From contig JBBART010000012.1 in the NCBI GenBank assembly GCA_040399685.1, positions 62,001 to 126,000 on the forward strand: a stretch of DNA of 64,000 bases. Reading direction: 5' to 3'. The notes under the pieces were generated by a model. That model had not been told where the DNA came from. It saw only the letters and a program-made list of their open reading frames with translations, and ran no database searches. Below are positions 52,949-61,863 of the stretch, piece by piece (the stretch's first letter is position 1; each line of letters begins with the position of its first letter). The position numbers and the translations under genes were made by a program. This stretch comes from CAIQQQ01 sp040399685. GTDB taxonomy: Bacteria > Pseudomonadota > Alphaproteobacteria > Acetobacterales > Acetobacteraceae.

Positions 52949-55900
52949 ATGCTGCGTGCCGACAAGCTGACCGCCGATACGCTGCATCACGACGATCCGG
53001 ACCAGATCCAGTGGCCGGACAACGCGACCGACGGGATCGTTCCGGACCATGCACCTGACATGGCGGCCCGCGCGATGACCCTCGCGTTAGACAGCGCCTC
53101 CCTCCAGATCGAGCCGGCCAGCCTGCAGGGCGCCGCCGTCCAGGAGATCACCACCCTCGCCGGCGCCATCACGCTGTCCACGGCAGGCACCCCCGCCACC
53201 GACAACAGCGCCGCCAAGGCGTTGCGGGTGGATGTCGCCGTCGCCACCTACACCGTACCGGGCACCGGCGCCGTGTTGAATGGCACCGGCCTCAAGATCG
53301 GCATTTTGTCTGACAGCTTCAATCTGAAGGGTGGCGAGGCCACGGATATCGCCAATGGCGACCTGTCGTCGTCGATCACGATTCTGAAGGAGGGCACCAC
53401 CGGCAACGACGAAGGCCGGGCGATGGCCCAGTTGATCCACAGCATCGCCCCTGGGGCTGAGATCTATTTCTACACCGCCACCACCAGCGAGACAGATTTC
53501 GCGGCCGGCATCAAGGCGCTCGCCGCCGCCGGATGCAGCGTCATTGTTGATGACGTGGTGTATTACGACGAGTCTTTTTATCAGGACACAGGCGTCGTCA
53601 CGGCGGCGGTCGAGCAGGTTATCGCGCAGGGCGTCGATTATTTCAGCGCCGCCGGAAATTCGGGCAAGAATTACTACGAGAGCACGTTCAACCCGATGAT
53701 CATCGCGCTGAACGGCCTCGGCACGGTGAAGGCGCATAATCTCGGCAGCGGTTCGCCCTACGAAAAAGTGGAATTGTCGGCCAACGCGACGCTGAATTTC
53801 ACGCTGGAATGGACCGAACCCACCGCCACATCGTCAAGCTCCACGCGGCAATACGATATCGCTGTGGCGTTGTTCGATTCGAACAACAACCTCGTGCAGA
53901 AATGGACCCTGAACAGCCTGCGCGGCAATCCCGTGCTGGAGGTCAACACCACGCTGACCAACGCGGCCGGGGTCTACAGCCTGGTGTTCTATGAAAACGT
54001 TGGAAGCGCCACACCCGGCACCTTCAAGATCATCATGTTCGCGGGCAGCGGCGCCACGATTGACGGCGAGGGAGCCGGGTTCGGCAGTGGCACGTCGATC
54101 GGCCATGAGATCGCCACCGGCGTGAACACGGTGGCGGCGGTGAATGTGGCTGAAACACCGGCCAACGGCGTGGCAACCCCGGTGGTGGAGAGCTATTCCG
54201 GCTATGGCTCCGGCGTTACCTACATCGACAGCAGCGGCACCACGCTCGCCACGCCGGTCTTGACGGGCAGTCCGAATTTTGCCGCGACCGACGGCTCGCC
54301 CACCAGCGTGTTCAGTTCGTTCTACGGCACCTCCGCCGCCGCACCCGAGGCCGCGGCTGTGGCATTGCTGGTGTTGCAGGCCGATTCACGGCTGGCCACA
54401 TTGCAGGTAACCTATGTGCTCACGCAATCCGCCGTCGCCACCAATTCCACTCTCAATGGCGGGGCGGGGCTGATCCAGGCGGATGTTGCGGTGGGTGAGG
54501 CGGTCACGGCCGCCACCACGCCGATCTGGCAGGGCGCAGCCAGCGTCGGCACCGGGGTGTGGAGCACGGCAGCCGACTGGACGGACAACATCGCCCCGCG
54601 CAGCACCGACGCCGTCAGCCTCGGCAACGGGCTGGGCATGTTGAGCGGCAGCTACGTCGTCACCTTCGACCCTGCGTCCGCCACCATCGCCGCACTGAAT
54701 GTCGATGGCGGCGTCAGCACCATCACGCCCGATTTGCGGATCGGCACCGCCCACACGCTCAGTGTCACCGGCAATGTCATGGTGGGAAGCGGCTTGATCG
54801 AGGTGCTGGGCACGCTCAGCGTTGCGGGCGCCCTGGTGGCCGGGAATGTGGCTGGGGTGGGGATCGACATCACCGGCGGGTATCTGGCGGTGGGCGGCGC
54901 CAGCGCGCTGGGCCTTGCCTTCATCGGCACCGGCGGCATTTTGGTGCTGCAGGCAGCCGACACCGCCACGCTGGTCAGCGGCTTCACGGGCGCCATCACC
55001 AATTTCATGTCCGGCGACACGCTGGAACTGTCCGGCCTCAGCTTCAGCGCGGCCCTTGGCGTGACGTATTCCGGCCAGACGGCCAGCGTCTACAGCGGCA
55101 GCATCGCCAATGTGGTGGCCAGTCTCGCGCTGCAAGGCAGCTTCAGCGGACTTGCCCTGGCGCGTGACGCCACCACCGGCGGCACGCTGATCGTGGCCTG
55201 CTATGTGCGGGGCACCCGCATCGCCACGCCGTCTGGCGAAGTGGCGGTGGAGGATCTGGCCGAGGGCGATCTGGTGACCACGCTGGATGGCACCGCCAAA
55301 CCGATCGAGTGGATCGGCCGGCGCAGCTATGCCGCCCCGTTCCTGGCCGGGCAGGCGCAGATCCTGCCGATCCGCATCAAGGCCGGCGCGCTCGCCGATG
55401 GTATTCCGCACCGCGACCTTTTGGTGTCGCCGCTGCACGCGATGTACCTCAATGGCGCCCTGGTGGCCGCCGGGGACCTGACCAACGGCGTCTCGATCCT
55501 TCAGGAGGTGGACGCAGCACAGGTGGACTATGTCCATATCGAACTGGCCGCGCACGATGTGATCTGGGCTGAGGGCGCCGCCAGTGAGACCTTCGTGGAT
55601 GACGACAGTCGCGGCATGTTCCACAACGCTGGCAACGATCGTCGACGCCATTCCGCCGCCGTCCGGCCGGTTCGCTATTGCGCGCCACGCCTGCAAGACG
55701 GTCACGCGTTGGAGGATATCCGCCGGCTTCTGGCCAAGCGCGCCGGCAAGGCCACCCGGGACCTGGTTCACGGTGAATTGCGTGGCGTTGTGGAATGCAC
55801 TGGGCCGCACATCGTGGCCGGCTGGGCGCAGAACATGGCGCACCCGGATGCGCCGGTTTGTCTGGATATTGTCGTCAATGGCGTCTGTGTGATGCAAACC

Positions 55901-56080
55901 TTGGCGAACCGGCACAGGCCGTATCCGGCCGGAATCGCGGCGGCCTGGAGTGGATTTCACGCGACCTTGCCCACCGCCTGCGCCACCAGTGGATCTATCA
56001 TCGAAGTGCGGCGAACGCTGGACCAATGCTGCGTGCCGATGGCGCATGACCTGCAACCGGCGGCGGCCCGCGCCGCCTGA
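52949..56080 (+). CDS. Subtilase-like peptidase with beta-rich region and C-terminal Hint domain
   Basis: A 1043-aa multidomain protein with no N-terminal signal peptide. The S8/S53-like peptidase part (about 110-495) has Asp122 in GILSDSF, the oxyanion Asn in FSAAGNSG and Ser462 in GTSAAAPEA. The usual HGTH box is replaced by NDEGRAMAQLIHSIAPGAEI (Glu155, His164). Residues about 510-745 are Gly/Thr/Ala-rich and beta-helix-like. A Hint domain begins at Cys751 (ACYVRGTRIATPSGEVAVED), includes LLVSPLHAMYL, and ends with TFVDDDSRGMFHN near 895. The C-terminal 140 residues resemble the N-terminus of the next gene's product. It is probably exported by a non-Sec route and self-processed (inference). 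Confidence 0.85.
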   Translation: MLRADKLTADTLHHDDPDQIQWPDNATDGIVPDHAPDMAARAMTLALDSASLQIEPASLQGAAVQEITTLAGAITLSTAGTPATDNSAAKALRVDVAVATYTVPGTGAVLNGTGLKIGILSDSFNLKGGEATDIANGDLSSSITILKEGTTGNDEGRAMAQLIHSIAPGAEIYFYTATTSETDFAAGIKALAAAGCSVIVDDVVYYDESFYQDTGVVTAAVEQVIAQGVDYFSAAGNSGKNYYESTFNPMIIALNGLGTVKAHNLGSGSPYEKVELSANATLNFTLEWTEPTATSSSSTRQYDIAVALFDSNNNLVQKWTLNSLRGNPVLEVNTTLTNAAGVYSLVFYENVGSATPGTFKIIMFAGSGATIDGEGAGFGSGTSIGHEIATGVNTVAAVNVAETPANGVATPVVESYSGYGSGVTYIDSSGTTLATPVLTGSPNFAATDGSPTSVFSSFYGTSAAAPEAAAVALLVLQADSRLATLQVTYVLTQSAVATNSTLNGGAGLIQADVAVGEAVTAATTPIWQGAASVGTGVWSTAADWTDNIAPRSTDAVSLGNGLGMLSGSYVVTFDPASATIAALNVDGGVSTITPDLRIGTAHTLSVTGNVMVGSGLIEVLGTLSVAGALVAGNVAGVGIDITGGYLAVGGASALGLAFIGTGGILVLQAADTATLVSGFTGAITNFMSGDTLELSGLSFSAALGVTYSGQTASVYSGSIANVVASLALQGSFSGLALARDATTGGTLIVACYVRGTRIATPSGEVAVEDLAEGDLVTTLDGTAKPIEWIGRRSYAAPFLAGQAQILPIRIKAGALADGIPHRDLLVSPLHAMYLNGALVAAGDLTNGVSILQEVDAAQVDYVHIELAAHDVIWAEGAASETFVDDDSRGMFHNAGNDRRRHSAAVRPVRYCAPRLQDGHALEDIRRLLAKRAGKATRDLVHGELRGVVECTGPHIVAGWAQNMAHPDAPVCLDIVVNGVCVMQTLANRHRPYPAGIAAAWSGFHATLPTACATSGSIIEVRRTLDQCCVPMAHDLQPAAARAA

Positions 56081-56092
56081 TAGGGGGAGCAC

Positions 56093-57046
56093 ATGGAGGG
56101 GCATCTCGACGAGATCGGCCGAAGTCTGGTGCGCGGCTGGGTGCGCGATCCGGCGTCACCGGGCGAGCGGATCAGCCTGCTGGTTACCGCCAACGGCGAA
56201 CTGGTGGGCCGCGTCCTGGCCAACCGCGCCCGACCGCATCTGCAGGCCGAAGGCAAGGAAGACGGCCGCTACGGCTTCGAACTCCACATCGTGCCGCCGC
56301 TGTCGCCGCTGGAAGCGCAGGTGATCGGCATCCGCCACGAGCATGACGGCGCGCATATGCCGGGCTCGCCCGTGGTGATCGCTGAAACCACGGTCTTTAC
56401 CGGCGCGATGCAGGGCCAGTTGGCGCTGATCCTCGCCGACACCGAGGACCCGGCCGAATTGGATGAACGCCTGGAATTCCTGGCGTGGCAGACCGACGCA
56501 TTGCTCCGCCGTCGGGCCGCGTTACGGGCGGGCCAGTCTGACCGCCGCCTTGCGTTGGTGATAGCCGAAACCTGGCCGCCGCTCGACAGTGATATCGATC
56601 TGCCGTTCATCGCGGCCCTCAAGCAGCTTGGGTTCGGGGTGCATCTGGTCCCGTCGGACATGCGCGCGCCGCCGCCTGATCTGCCGCCCCCGCCCGGTAT
56701 CGTGGGCTGCTACATGCCTTTCTTTGCCTCGGTCGAGGAGGTGGTAAGCCGTTCGTTCTGCCGGTTCGAGGTTGTCGTCCTGCACGGCATTTCGGTGGCG
56801 GCGCGCTACGAAAACCTGGTGCGGCAGCATCAGGGCTGGGCGCGCTTGGTTGTGGACGTGTCCGGCCCCAAGGGGCTGCCGTCGTTCCGCCAGCCGGACA
56901 TCATGCTGACCTGTGAGCCGGCGGATGTGGCCTTCGCTGAACGGTACGGCGTGCTTGCCATCGACGCCAACGCCCCGCCCGATCAGTTGACGGAGGCGTT
57001 GGCCAAGGCGTTAGGCCTCAGCCCAGTTCCATCTGGTAGCGGATGA
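56093..57046 (+). CDS. Hypothetical protein sharing a module with the upstream Hint protein
   Basis: A 317-aa protein of unknown function. Residues about 1-85 (SLVRGWVRDPASPGERISL then LVTANGELV and VLANRARPHL) resemble the C-terminal tail of the protein encoded just upstream (IVAGWAQNMAHPDAPVCLDI, VVNGVCV, LANRHRP). Residues about 150-310 alternate hydrophobic strands and helices (LALVIAETWPPLDSDIDLPF, VVVLHGIS, IMLTCEPADVAF) like one Rossmann half of a GT-B glycosyltransferase. GGGGGAG precedes ATG 56093, 12 nt after the previous stop, so the two form an operon. Its 3' end overlaps the convergent GNAT gene by 29 nt. Confidence 0.7.
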   Translation: MEGHLDEIGRSLVRGWVRDPASPGERISLLVTANGELVGRVLANRARPHLQAEGKEDGRYGFELHIVPPLSPLEAQVIGIRHEHDGAHMPGSPVVIAETTVFTGAMQGQLALILADTEDPAELDERLEFLAWQTDALLRRRAALRAGQSDRRLALVIAETWPPLDSDIDLPFIAALKQLGFGVHLVPSDMRAPPPDLPPPPGIVGCYMPFFASVEEVVSRSFCRFEVVVLHGISVAARYENLVRQHQGWARLVVDVSGPKGLPSFRQPDIMLTCEPADVAFAERYGVLAIDANAPPDQLTEALAKALGLSPVPSGSG

Positions 57047-57455
57047 AGCCACGGTTTTCCGCCACCTTGTCATAGAGGTGGCGGGCGGTGGCGTTGGTTT
57101 CCTGGGTCATCCAATACAGCCGGCAGCACCCATGCGCCTTCGCCCAGTCCGCCACGGCGGCGATCAGCGCCCGGCCCACGCCTTTGCCACGTGCATCGGC
57201 GTGGGTGAACAGGTCTTGCAGGTAACAAACATCGGGCGCCGAGGTGTTGGCATGGATCAGGAAATGGGTGATGCCGAGCAGACGGCCATCGATCTTGGCG
57301 CCCAGCGCATGCATGCGTGTGTCGGCCTGAAATGCATCCCAGGCGCGGTCATACATCGCGTCCGGCATGGTGCGATGGTAGAAATCCATGTAGGCGCGGA
57401 ACAGTTCCTCCCACGCCGGACGGTCCGACGGCGTGAGTTTCTCGATGCTGATCAT
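57018..57455 (-). CDS. GNAT family N-acetyltransferase
   Basis: A 145-aa acetyl-CoA-dependent transferase. The acetyl-CoA pyrophosphate loop is in HADARGKGVGRALIAAVADW (motif R-x2-G-x-G/A as RGKGVGRA), followed by YWMTQETNATARHLYDKVAE, the typical motif B. The substrate is unknown. Its start overlaps the stop of the upstream TetR gene by 4 nt, so it is probably cotranscribed with the regulator. Confidence 0.9.
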   Translation of the reverse strand: MISIEKLTPSDRPAWEELFRAYMDFYHRTMPDAMYDRAWDAFQADTRMHALGAKIDGRLLGITHFLIHANTSAPDVCYLQDLFTHADARGKGVGRALIAAVADWAKAHGCCRLYWMTQETNATARHLYDKVAENRGFIRYQMELG

Positions 57456-58093
57456 GCTGGTTCCGCTTCGCCTGCCAGGGGGAAAAGATAGCGCCCCAAC
57501 AATGCCTTTGCCTCATCCAGCACGCAAATTCGGGCGGCTTCGTCTGGCTGTTCGAAGGCATAGGCCAGCAGCCGGTCGCCGATCTCGGTGGCCATGCGCA
57601 GGCGGAACGCCAGGTCCGGCGAGGGTTCGATGTCGAAGGCGCCGGAGATGAATTCCATCACCATGTCCGACACCTGATGGCCCGCGTAATCCTCCCGCGT
57701 CGGCCGGCTGATATAGCGCCCGCCGCCGGGAGCGCCAAAGGCCACAGTGCGGAAATCGGGGTTCTCATCCAGATACGCCACGAAGGCGTCCATCACGGTC
57801 GCCAGGAAATCGCGCGGCGTCTCGGGGAAATCCGCCATGATGGCGGCCCCCATACGCTCTTGGAAAAGCTCCATATGGCGCACGGCGATGGCGTCCACGA
57901 TGGCCTGCTTGTCGGGGAAGAACCGATACAGCCCGCCCACCGACATGCCGGCTTCCTGGGCGATATGCGCTGTGGTCAGCGCCTCGATGCTAATGCCGCG
58001 CCCCAACAAAGTGGTGGCTGCGGCAAGCGCGCGGGCCACGGTTTCCTGGCTGCGTTCCTGCAATGGGGCTCGTCGTGTGGTGGTTGCGCTCAT
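57452..58093 (-). CDS. TetR/AcrR family transcriptional regulator
   Basis: A 213-aa repressor. The N-terminal helix-turn-helix is in ISIEALTTAHIAQEAGMSVG followed by GLYRFFPDKQAIVDAI, the standard TetR signature. The C-terminal all-helical domain would bind an unknown ligand and dimerise. It is transcribed divergently from hpnH, and a 22-bp near-palindrome lies between them, so it probably regulates itself, the GNAT gene and hpnH. ATG 58093 is the only good start. Confidence 0.92.
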   Translation of the reverse strand: MSATTTRRAPLQERSQETVARALAAATTLLGRGISIEALTTAHIAQEAGMSVGGLYRFFPDKQAIVDAIAVRHMELFQERMGAAIMADFPETPRDFLATVMDAFVAYLDENPDFRTVAFGAPGGGRYISRPTREDYAGHQVSDMVMEFISGAFDIEPSPDLAFRLRMATEIGDRLLAYAFEQPDEAARICVLDEAKALLGRYLFPLAGEAEPA

Positions 58094-58131
58094 GCACAGT
58101 GATTGACACGTCGCGAACGCGATGCCAAGAC

Positions 58132-58153
58132 GCGAACACGACGTCGTATTCGC
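58132..58153. promoter_or_regulatory. 22-bp near-palindrome, likely TetR operator
   Basis: GCGAACACGAC (58132-58142) is followed by GTCGTATTCGC (58143-58153); 10 of 11 positions are complementary. It lies 38 nt from the TetR start and 27 nt before the hpnH start. A second, smaller palindrome TCGCG-AA-CGCGA occupies 58111-58122, sharing the GCGAAC half-site, and TTGACA at 58103-58108 could be an hpnH -35 box. Confidence 0.6.
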
Positions 58154-58180
58154 ATGGCGCACCGCAACAAGGATTTCCCG

Positions 58181-59335
58181 ATGGCCGTTCCTCTTCATCA
58201 GGCGCTTCGCGTCGGCGCATATGTCGTCAAGCAGCATCTCATTGGCCGCAAGCGTTATCCGCTGGTGCTGATGCTGGAGCCGTTGTTCCGCTGCAACCTC
58301 GCCTGTTCCGGCTGCGGCAAGATCGATTATCCGGCCGAAATCCTGAACCAGCGCCTGTCGGTCGCCCAATGCCTGGAGGCCGTCGACGAGTGCGGCGCGC
58401 CCGTGGTGGTGATCGCCGGTGGTGAGCCGCTGCTGCACAAGGAAATCGCCGAGGTGGTGCAGGGCATCATCGACCGCAAGAAGTTCGTCATCGTCTGCAC
58501 CAACGCGCTGCTGCTTGAGAAGAAGATGGAGCTGTTCAAGCCGAACAAGTTCTTCTCGTGGTCGGTGCATCTGGACGGCGACAAGGGGGACCATGATCGC
58601 TCGGTGTGCCAGGAAGGCGTGTACGATCGCTGCGTGTCCGCCATCGCCAAGGCGAAGAAGGCCGGCTTCCGCACCATCATCAACGCCACCCTGTTCAACA
58701 ACGCCGATCCGGAGCGCCAGGCGCGCTTCTTTGACGACGTGATGGACATGGGCGTGGACGGCATTTCCGTCTCGCCGGGCTATGCGTATGAGCGTGCGCC
58801 CGACCAGCAGCACTTCCTCAACCGCAACGCCACCAAGGATCTGTTCCGCTCCATCTTCTCGCGCCGCAAGCCCGGCAAGAAGAAGTGGGAATTCAATCAG
58901 TCCAGCCTGTTTCTGGACTTCCTGGCCGGCAACCAGACCTATGAGTGCACGCCCTGGGGCAACCCGACGCGCAACTATTTCGGCTGGCAGAAGCCTTGCT
59001 ATCTGCTCGGCGAAGGCTACGTCAAAACCTTCAAGGAGCTGATGGACACCACCGAGTGGGACAAGTACGGTACCGGCAAATACGAAAAATGCGCCGATTG
59101 CATGGTCCATTGCGGCTATGAGGCCACTGCTGTGACCGAAGCCGTCACCAAGCCATGGAAGATGCTGTCGGTGGGCCTGTTCGGCATCAAGACGTCCGGC
59201 AAGATGGCGCCGGATCTGTCATTGGCCAACCAGCGCCCGGCTGAATACGTGTTCAGTGCGCACGTTCAGACGGCGATGGAGAAGCTAAAGCATGCTCCGA
59301 AGAGCGCCGCCGATCTGGTCGACGCGGCAGACTAA
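58181..59335 (+). CDS. hpnH: Adenosyl-hopene synthase HpnH (radical SAM)
   Basis: The 384-aa radical SAM enzyme that adds 5'-deoxyadenosine to diploptene, the first step of making extended hopanoids. The cluster motif CxxxCxxC is at C38, C42 and C45 (RCNLACSGCGKIDYP). The conserved C-terminal region has CTPWGNPTRNYFGWQKPCYL and CADCMVHCGYEATAV. ATG 58181 has AAGGA 8 nt upstream; a longer open frame to 58103 crosses the putative operator and is not family sequence. The 3' end overlaps the convergent hpnG by 51 nt. Confidence 0.95.
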   Translation: MAVPLHQALRVGAYVVKQHLIGRKRYPLVLMLEPLFRCNLACSGCGKIDYPAEILNQRLSVAQCLEAVDECGAPVVVIAGGEPLLHKEIAEVVQGIIDRKKFVIVCTNALLLEKKMELFKPNKFFSWSVHLDGDKGDHDRSVCQEGVYDRCVSAIAKAKKAGFRTIINATLFNNADPERQARFFDDVMDMGVDGISVSPGYAYERAPDQQHFLNRNATKDLFRSIFSRRKPGKKKWEFNQSSLFLDFLAGNQTYECTPWGNPTRNYFGWQKPCYLLGEGYVKTFKELMDTTEWDKYGTGKYEKCADCMVHCGYEATAVTEAVTKPWKMLSVGLFGIKTSGKMAPDLSLANQRPAEYVFSAHVQTAMEKLKHAPKSAADLVDAAD

Positions 59336-59935
59336 AGCAGCCCTCGCCCGGGCAGCGTCGCGTCCCAACGCGATGAGGCCCGGGATCTGGAGTGGATTGC
59401 GGAGAATGGAGAGGGCCACGCGGCGTGCCGCGATGGCCCCTTTTTCGTTCAGCGCCGCCAACGCCGCCGGTGGCAGGTCGCGATCCGCCGGGTCGCAGAT
59501 GGCGCGAATGACAGCGAACGGAATGCCGTGCCGCTCGGCCACGCGGGCGACGGCGCCGGATTCGAGGTCGATCGAGCCGCAGAGAGTGGATTTGGACAGC
59601 GCCGCCTTGTCCTCGGCCGTCACCGCGATCTCACTGCCCGCATAGAGCATGCCGCCGAACCAGCCGCCCAATGCTTCAGACAGCGCGGCGTTGGTCGGGC
59701 GGATGCGCCCGGCCTCGATAACGGCAATCGGCACAATGACGGCGCCCGCGCGATAATCGGGATCAAGCCCGCCCGCCAGGCCGAAGCTGACGAGCGCCGT
59801 GGCGCCGTTGGCCACGAGCTTTTCCGCCGCCACCTCAGCGCCCCAGGGTGTGCCGCCGCCGGCTTCGACGGCGACGTTCAGCTTGCGGGCAATCGCCGCC
59901 TCGGCCGTGAGGCCGGTGACGATTGCAACAGTCAA
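59285..59935 (-). CDS. hpnG: Hopanoid-associated phosphorylase HpnG
   Basis: A 216-aa nucleoside phosphorylase-like enzyme that removes adenine from adenosylhopane to give ribosylhopane phosphate. Family features are IVTGLTAEAAIARK, VSFGLAGGLDPDYRAGAVIV and the active-site segment GSIDLESGAVARVAERHGIP. Its start overlaps the shc stop (ATGA), so it closes the minus-strand operon hpnC-D-E-shc-hpnG. It works right after HpnH although the two genes are convergent here. Confidence 0.92.
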   Translation of the reverse strand: MTVAIVTGLTAEAAIARKLNVAVEAGGGTPWGAEVAAEKLVANGATALVSFGLAGGLDPDYRAGAVIVPIAVIEAGRIRPTNAALSEALGGWFGGMLYAGSEIAVTAEDKAALSKSTLCGSIDLESGAVARVAERHGIPFAVIRAICDPADRDLPPAALAALNEKGAIAARRVALSILRNPLQIPGLIALGRDAARARAALVCRVDQIGGALRSML

Positions 59936-61863
59936 AACCCGACGGCCACGCGCGGGGTGTTAGTCTGAAGCAGATTGCGATACCGCGCCATGGCCAGCAG
60001 CGGGAAGAACAGCTTGTAGCCGTGGTAACGCAGGTAGAACACGCGCGGGAAACCCACGGCGGTGTAGGGCGCCTCGTCCCATTCGCCATCGGCTTTTTGG
60101 GTCGCGTTCAGATAGGCCACGCCGCGCGCGACCGCCGGATGATGCGCCTCGCCGGCGGCCATCAGGCCGAGCAGCGCCCAGGCGGTCTGCGATGGGTTGG
60201 ACCGGTGATACGCCCCGGCCGGCGCTGCGTCATAACTCTCGTTGTCCTCGCCCCAGCCGCCATCGTCGCGCTGGGTTTCCAGCAGGAATCCGGCGGCGCG
60301 CTTCATGCCTGGGTCCTGATGCGAAACCCCGGCGGCGTTGAGCGCGCACAGCACCGACCAGGTGCCATAGATGTAGTTGGTGCCCCAGCGGCCGAACCAG
60401 CTTCCATCGGTCATCTGCTCGGTCCGCAGCCAGGCGATGGCGCGGGCCATGGTGGGCGTGTCCGCCTTGTGGCCGATCTGCGCGAGGAACGACACGCAGC
60501 GCGCCGTCACGTCTGCCGTCGATGGGTCCAGCAGGGCGCCGTGATCAGCGAAGGGGATGTGGTTGAGGTAGGTTTTGTTGTTCTCGGCATCGAACGCGCC
60601 CCAGCCGCCATCGCGGCTTTGCATGCCGATGACCCAGGCCTCGGCCCGGGCGATGCTCTCGGCGTGGGCCACGGGGTCTTCGCGGTGCAGCAGCATGGCG
60701 ACCACGGCGGTGTCGTCCACATCGGGGTAATGCGGGTTTTCGTATTGGAACGCCCAGCCGCCCGGCGCGAGGCCCGGACGCTGCCGCTCCCAGTCGCCCA
60801 CCACGTCCAGGATCTGCTTGGAGCGCAGCCAGGTGTTGGCGGCCACAACGCCGGGCGATTGCGGGCCAGATGCCTCGGCCATCGCGTGCCCGGCCAGCGA
60901 ACTGTCCCACACCGGCGACAGGCAGGGCTGGCAATAGGCGCGGTCTTCGTCGATCACCAGCAGCTTGCGCAGGGCGTCCCACGCCGTGGCGAAATGCGGG
61001 TCGCTGGGGGCATAGCCCAGCGTGTCGAACATCATCACGGTGTTGGCCATGGCGGGATAGATCGCCCCCAGCCCATCTTCGCCGTTCAGCCGTTCGGTGA
61101 CGAAATCCACCGCCTTGGCCACGGCGCGGCGGCGCAGGCTTTCGGGGAACAGTTTCTCGGCCTGGAACAGCACCCGGTCGATCGTGCGGAACATATGGCC
61201 CCAGGCGGAGCGGAACGGGCCGCGAATCCAGTCCTTGATCTCGTTGGGCGGCGTGCAGAACAGTTCCTGCACATGCACGCCGAGCGGGTTGCGGGCGCGC
61301 GGCTTGCGCGACATCAGCACCAGCAGCGGCGTTGTGACGGTGCGGGACCAGTAGCTGACCTTGTCCAGATGGAACGGAAACCAGCGCGGCAGCAGCATGA
61401 TCTCCACCGGCATCACCGGCACGCCGCGCCACGGAATTTCGCCGAACAGCGCCAGTTGGATGCGGGTGAACACGTTGGCGCGTTCCGCCCCGCCGGCGGC
61501 CAGAATGGCGGCGCGGGCGCGGGCCATGTGCGGGGCGTCCACGTCGTCGCCCATCATCTTCAGCGCGAAATAGGCCTTCACGCTGGCAGAGAGGTTGAAC
61601 GCGCCATCATGAAACAGCGGCCAGCCGCCTTGGGCGCATTGAATGCCGCGCAGATAGGCGGCGATCTTGATCTCAAGCGCGGGTTCCAGCCGGTTCATAT
61701 AGTGCTGCAACAGCACGAATTCAGCCGGAATCGTGGCGTCGGCCTCCAACTCGAACACCCAATGTCCATCGGCTTTCTGCCGACGCGTCAGGGCATCGGC
61801 GGCGCGGCCGATGGCGGTTTCAAGGGAGAGCGACTGGGGTTCGGCATTCATGGAGGGGTTCAC
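59932..61863 (-). CDS. shc: Squalene-hopene cyclase
   Basis: The 643-aa membrane-bound cyclase that folds squalene into hopene and hopanol. The catalytic DXDD motif is D381-V-D-D384 in DVDDTAVV. Several QW repeats are visible (QSRDGGWGAFD, QRDDGGWGED, QKADGEWDEAP, QMTDGSWFGRWG), which stiffen the barrel. The length fits the family. ATG 61863 lies directly after the hpnE stop; ATG 61851 is possible. Confidence 0.97.
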   Translation of the reverse strand: MNPSMNAEPQSLSLETAIGRAADALTRRQKADGHWVFELEADATIPAEFVLLQHYMNRLEPALEIKIAAYLRGIQCAQGGWPLFHDGAFNLSASVKAYFALKMMGDDVDAPHMARARAAILAAGGAERANVFTRIQLALFGEIPWRGVPVMPVEIMLLPRWFPFHLDKVSYWSRTVTTPLLVLMSRKPRARNPLGVHVQELFCTPPNEIKDWIRGPFRSAWGHMFRTIDRVLFQAEKLFPESLRRRAVAKAVDFVTERLNGEDGLGAIYPAMANTVMMFDTLGYAPSDPHFATAWDALRKLLVIDEDRAYCQPCLSPVWDSSLAGHAMAEASGPQSPGVVAANTWLRSKQILDVVGDWERQRPGLAPGGWAFQYENPHYPDVDDTAVVAMLLHREDPVAHAESIARAEAWVIGMQSRDGGWGAFDAENNKTYLNHIPFADHGALLDPSTADVTARCVSFLAQIGHKADTPTMARAIAWLRTEQMTDGSWFGRWGTNYIYGTWSVLCALNAAGVSHQDPGMKRAAGFLLETQRDDGGWGEDNESYDAAPAGAYHRSNPSQTAWALLGLMAAGEAHHPAVARGVAYLNATQKADGEWDEAPYTAVGFPRVFYLRYHGYKLFFPLLAMARYRNLLQTNTPRVAVGF

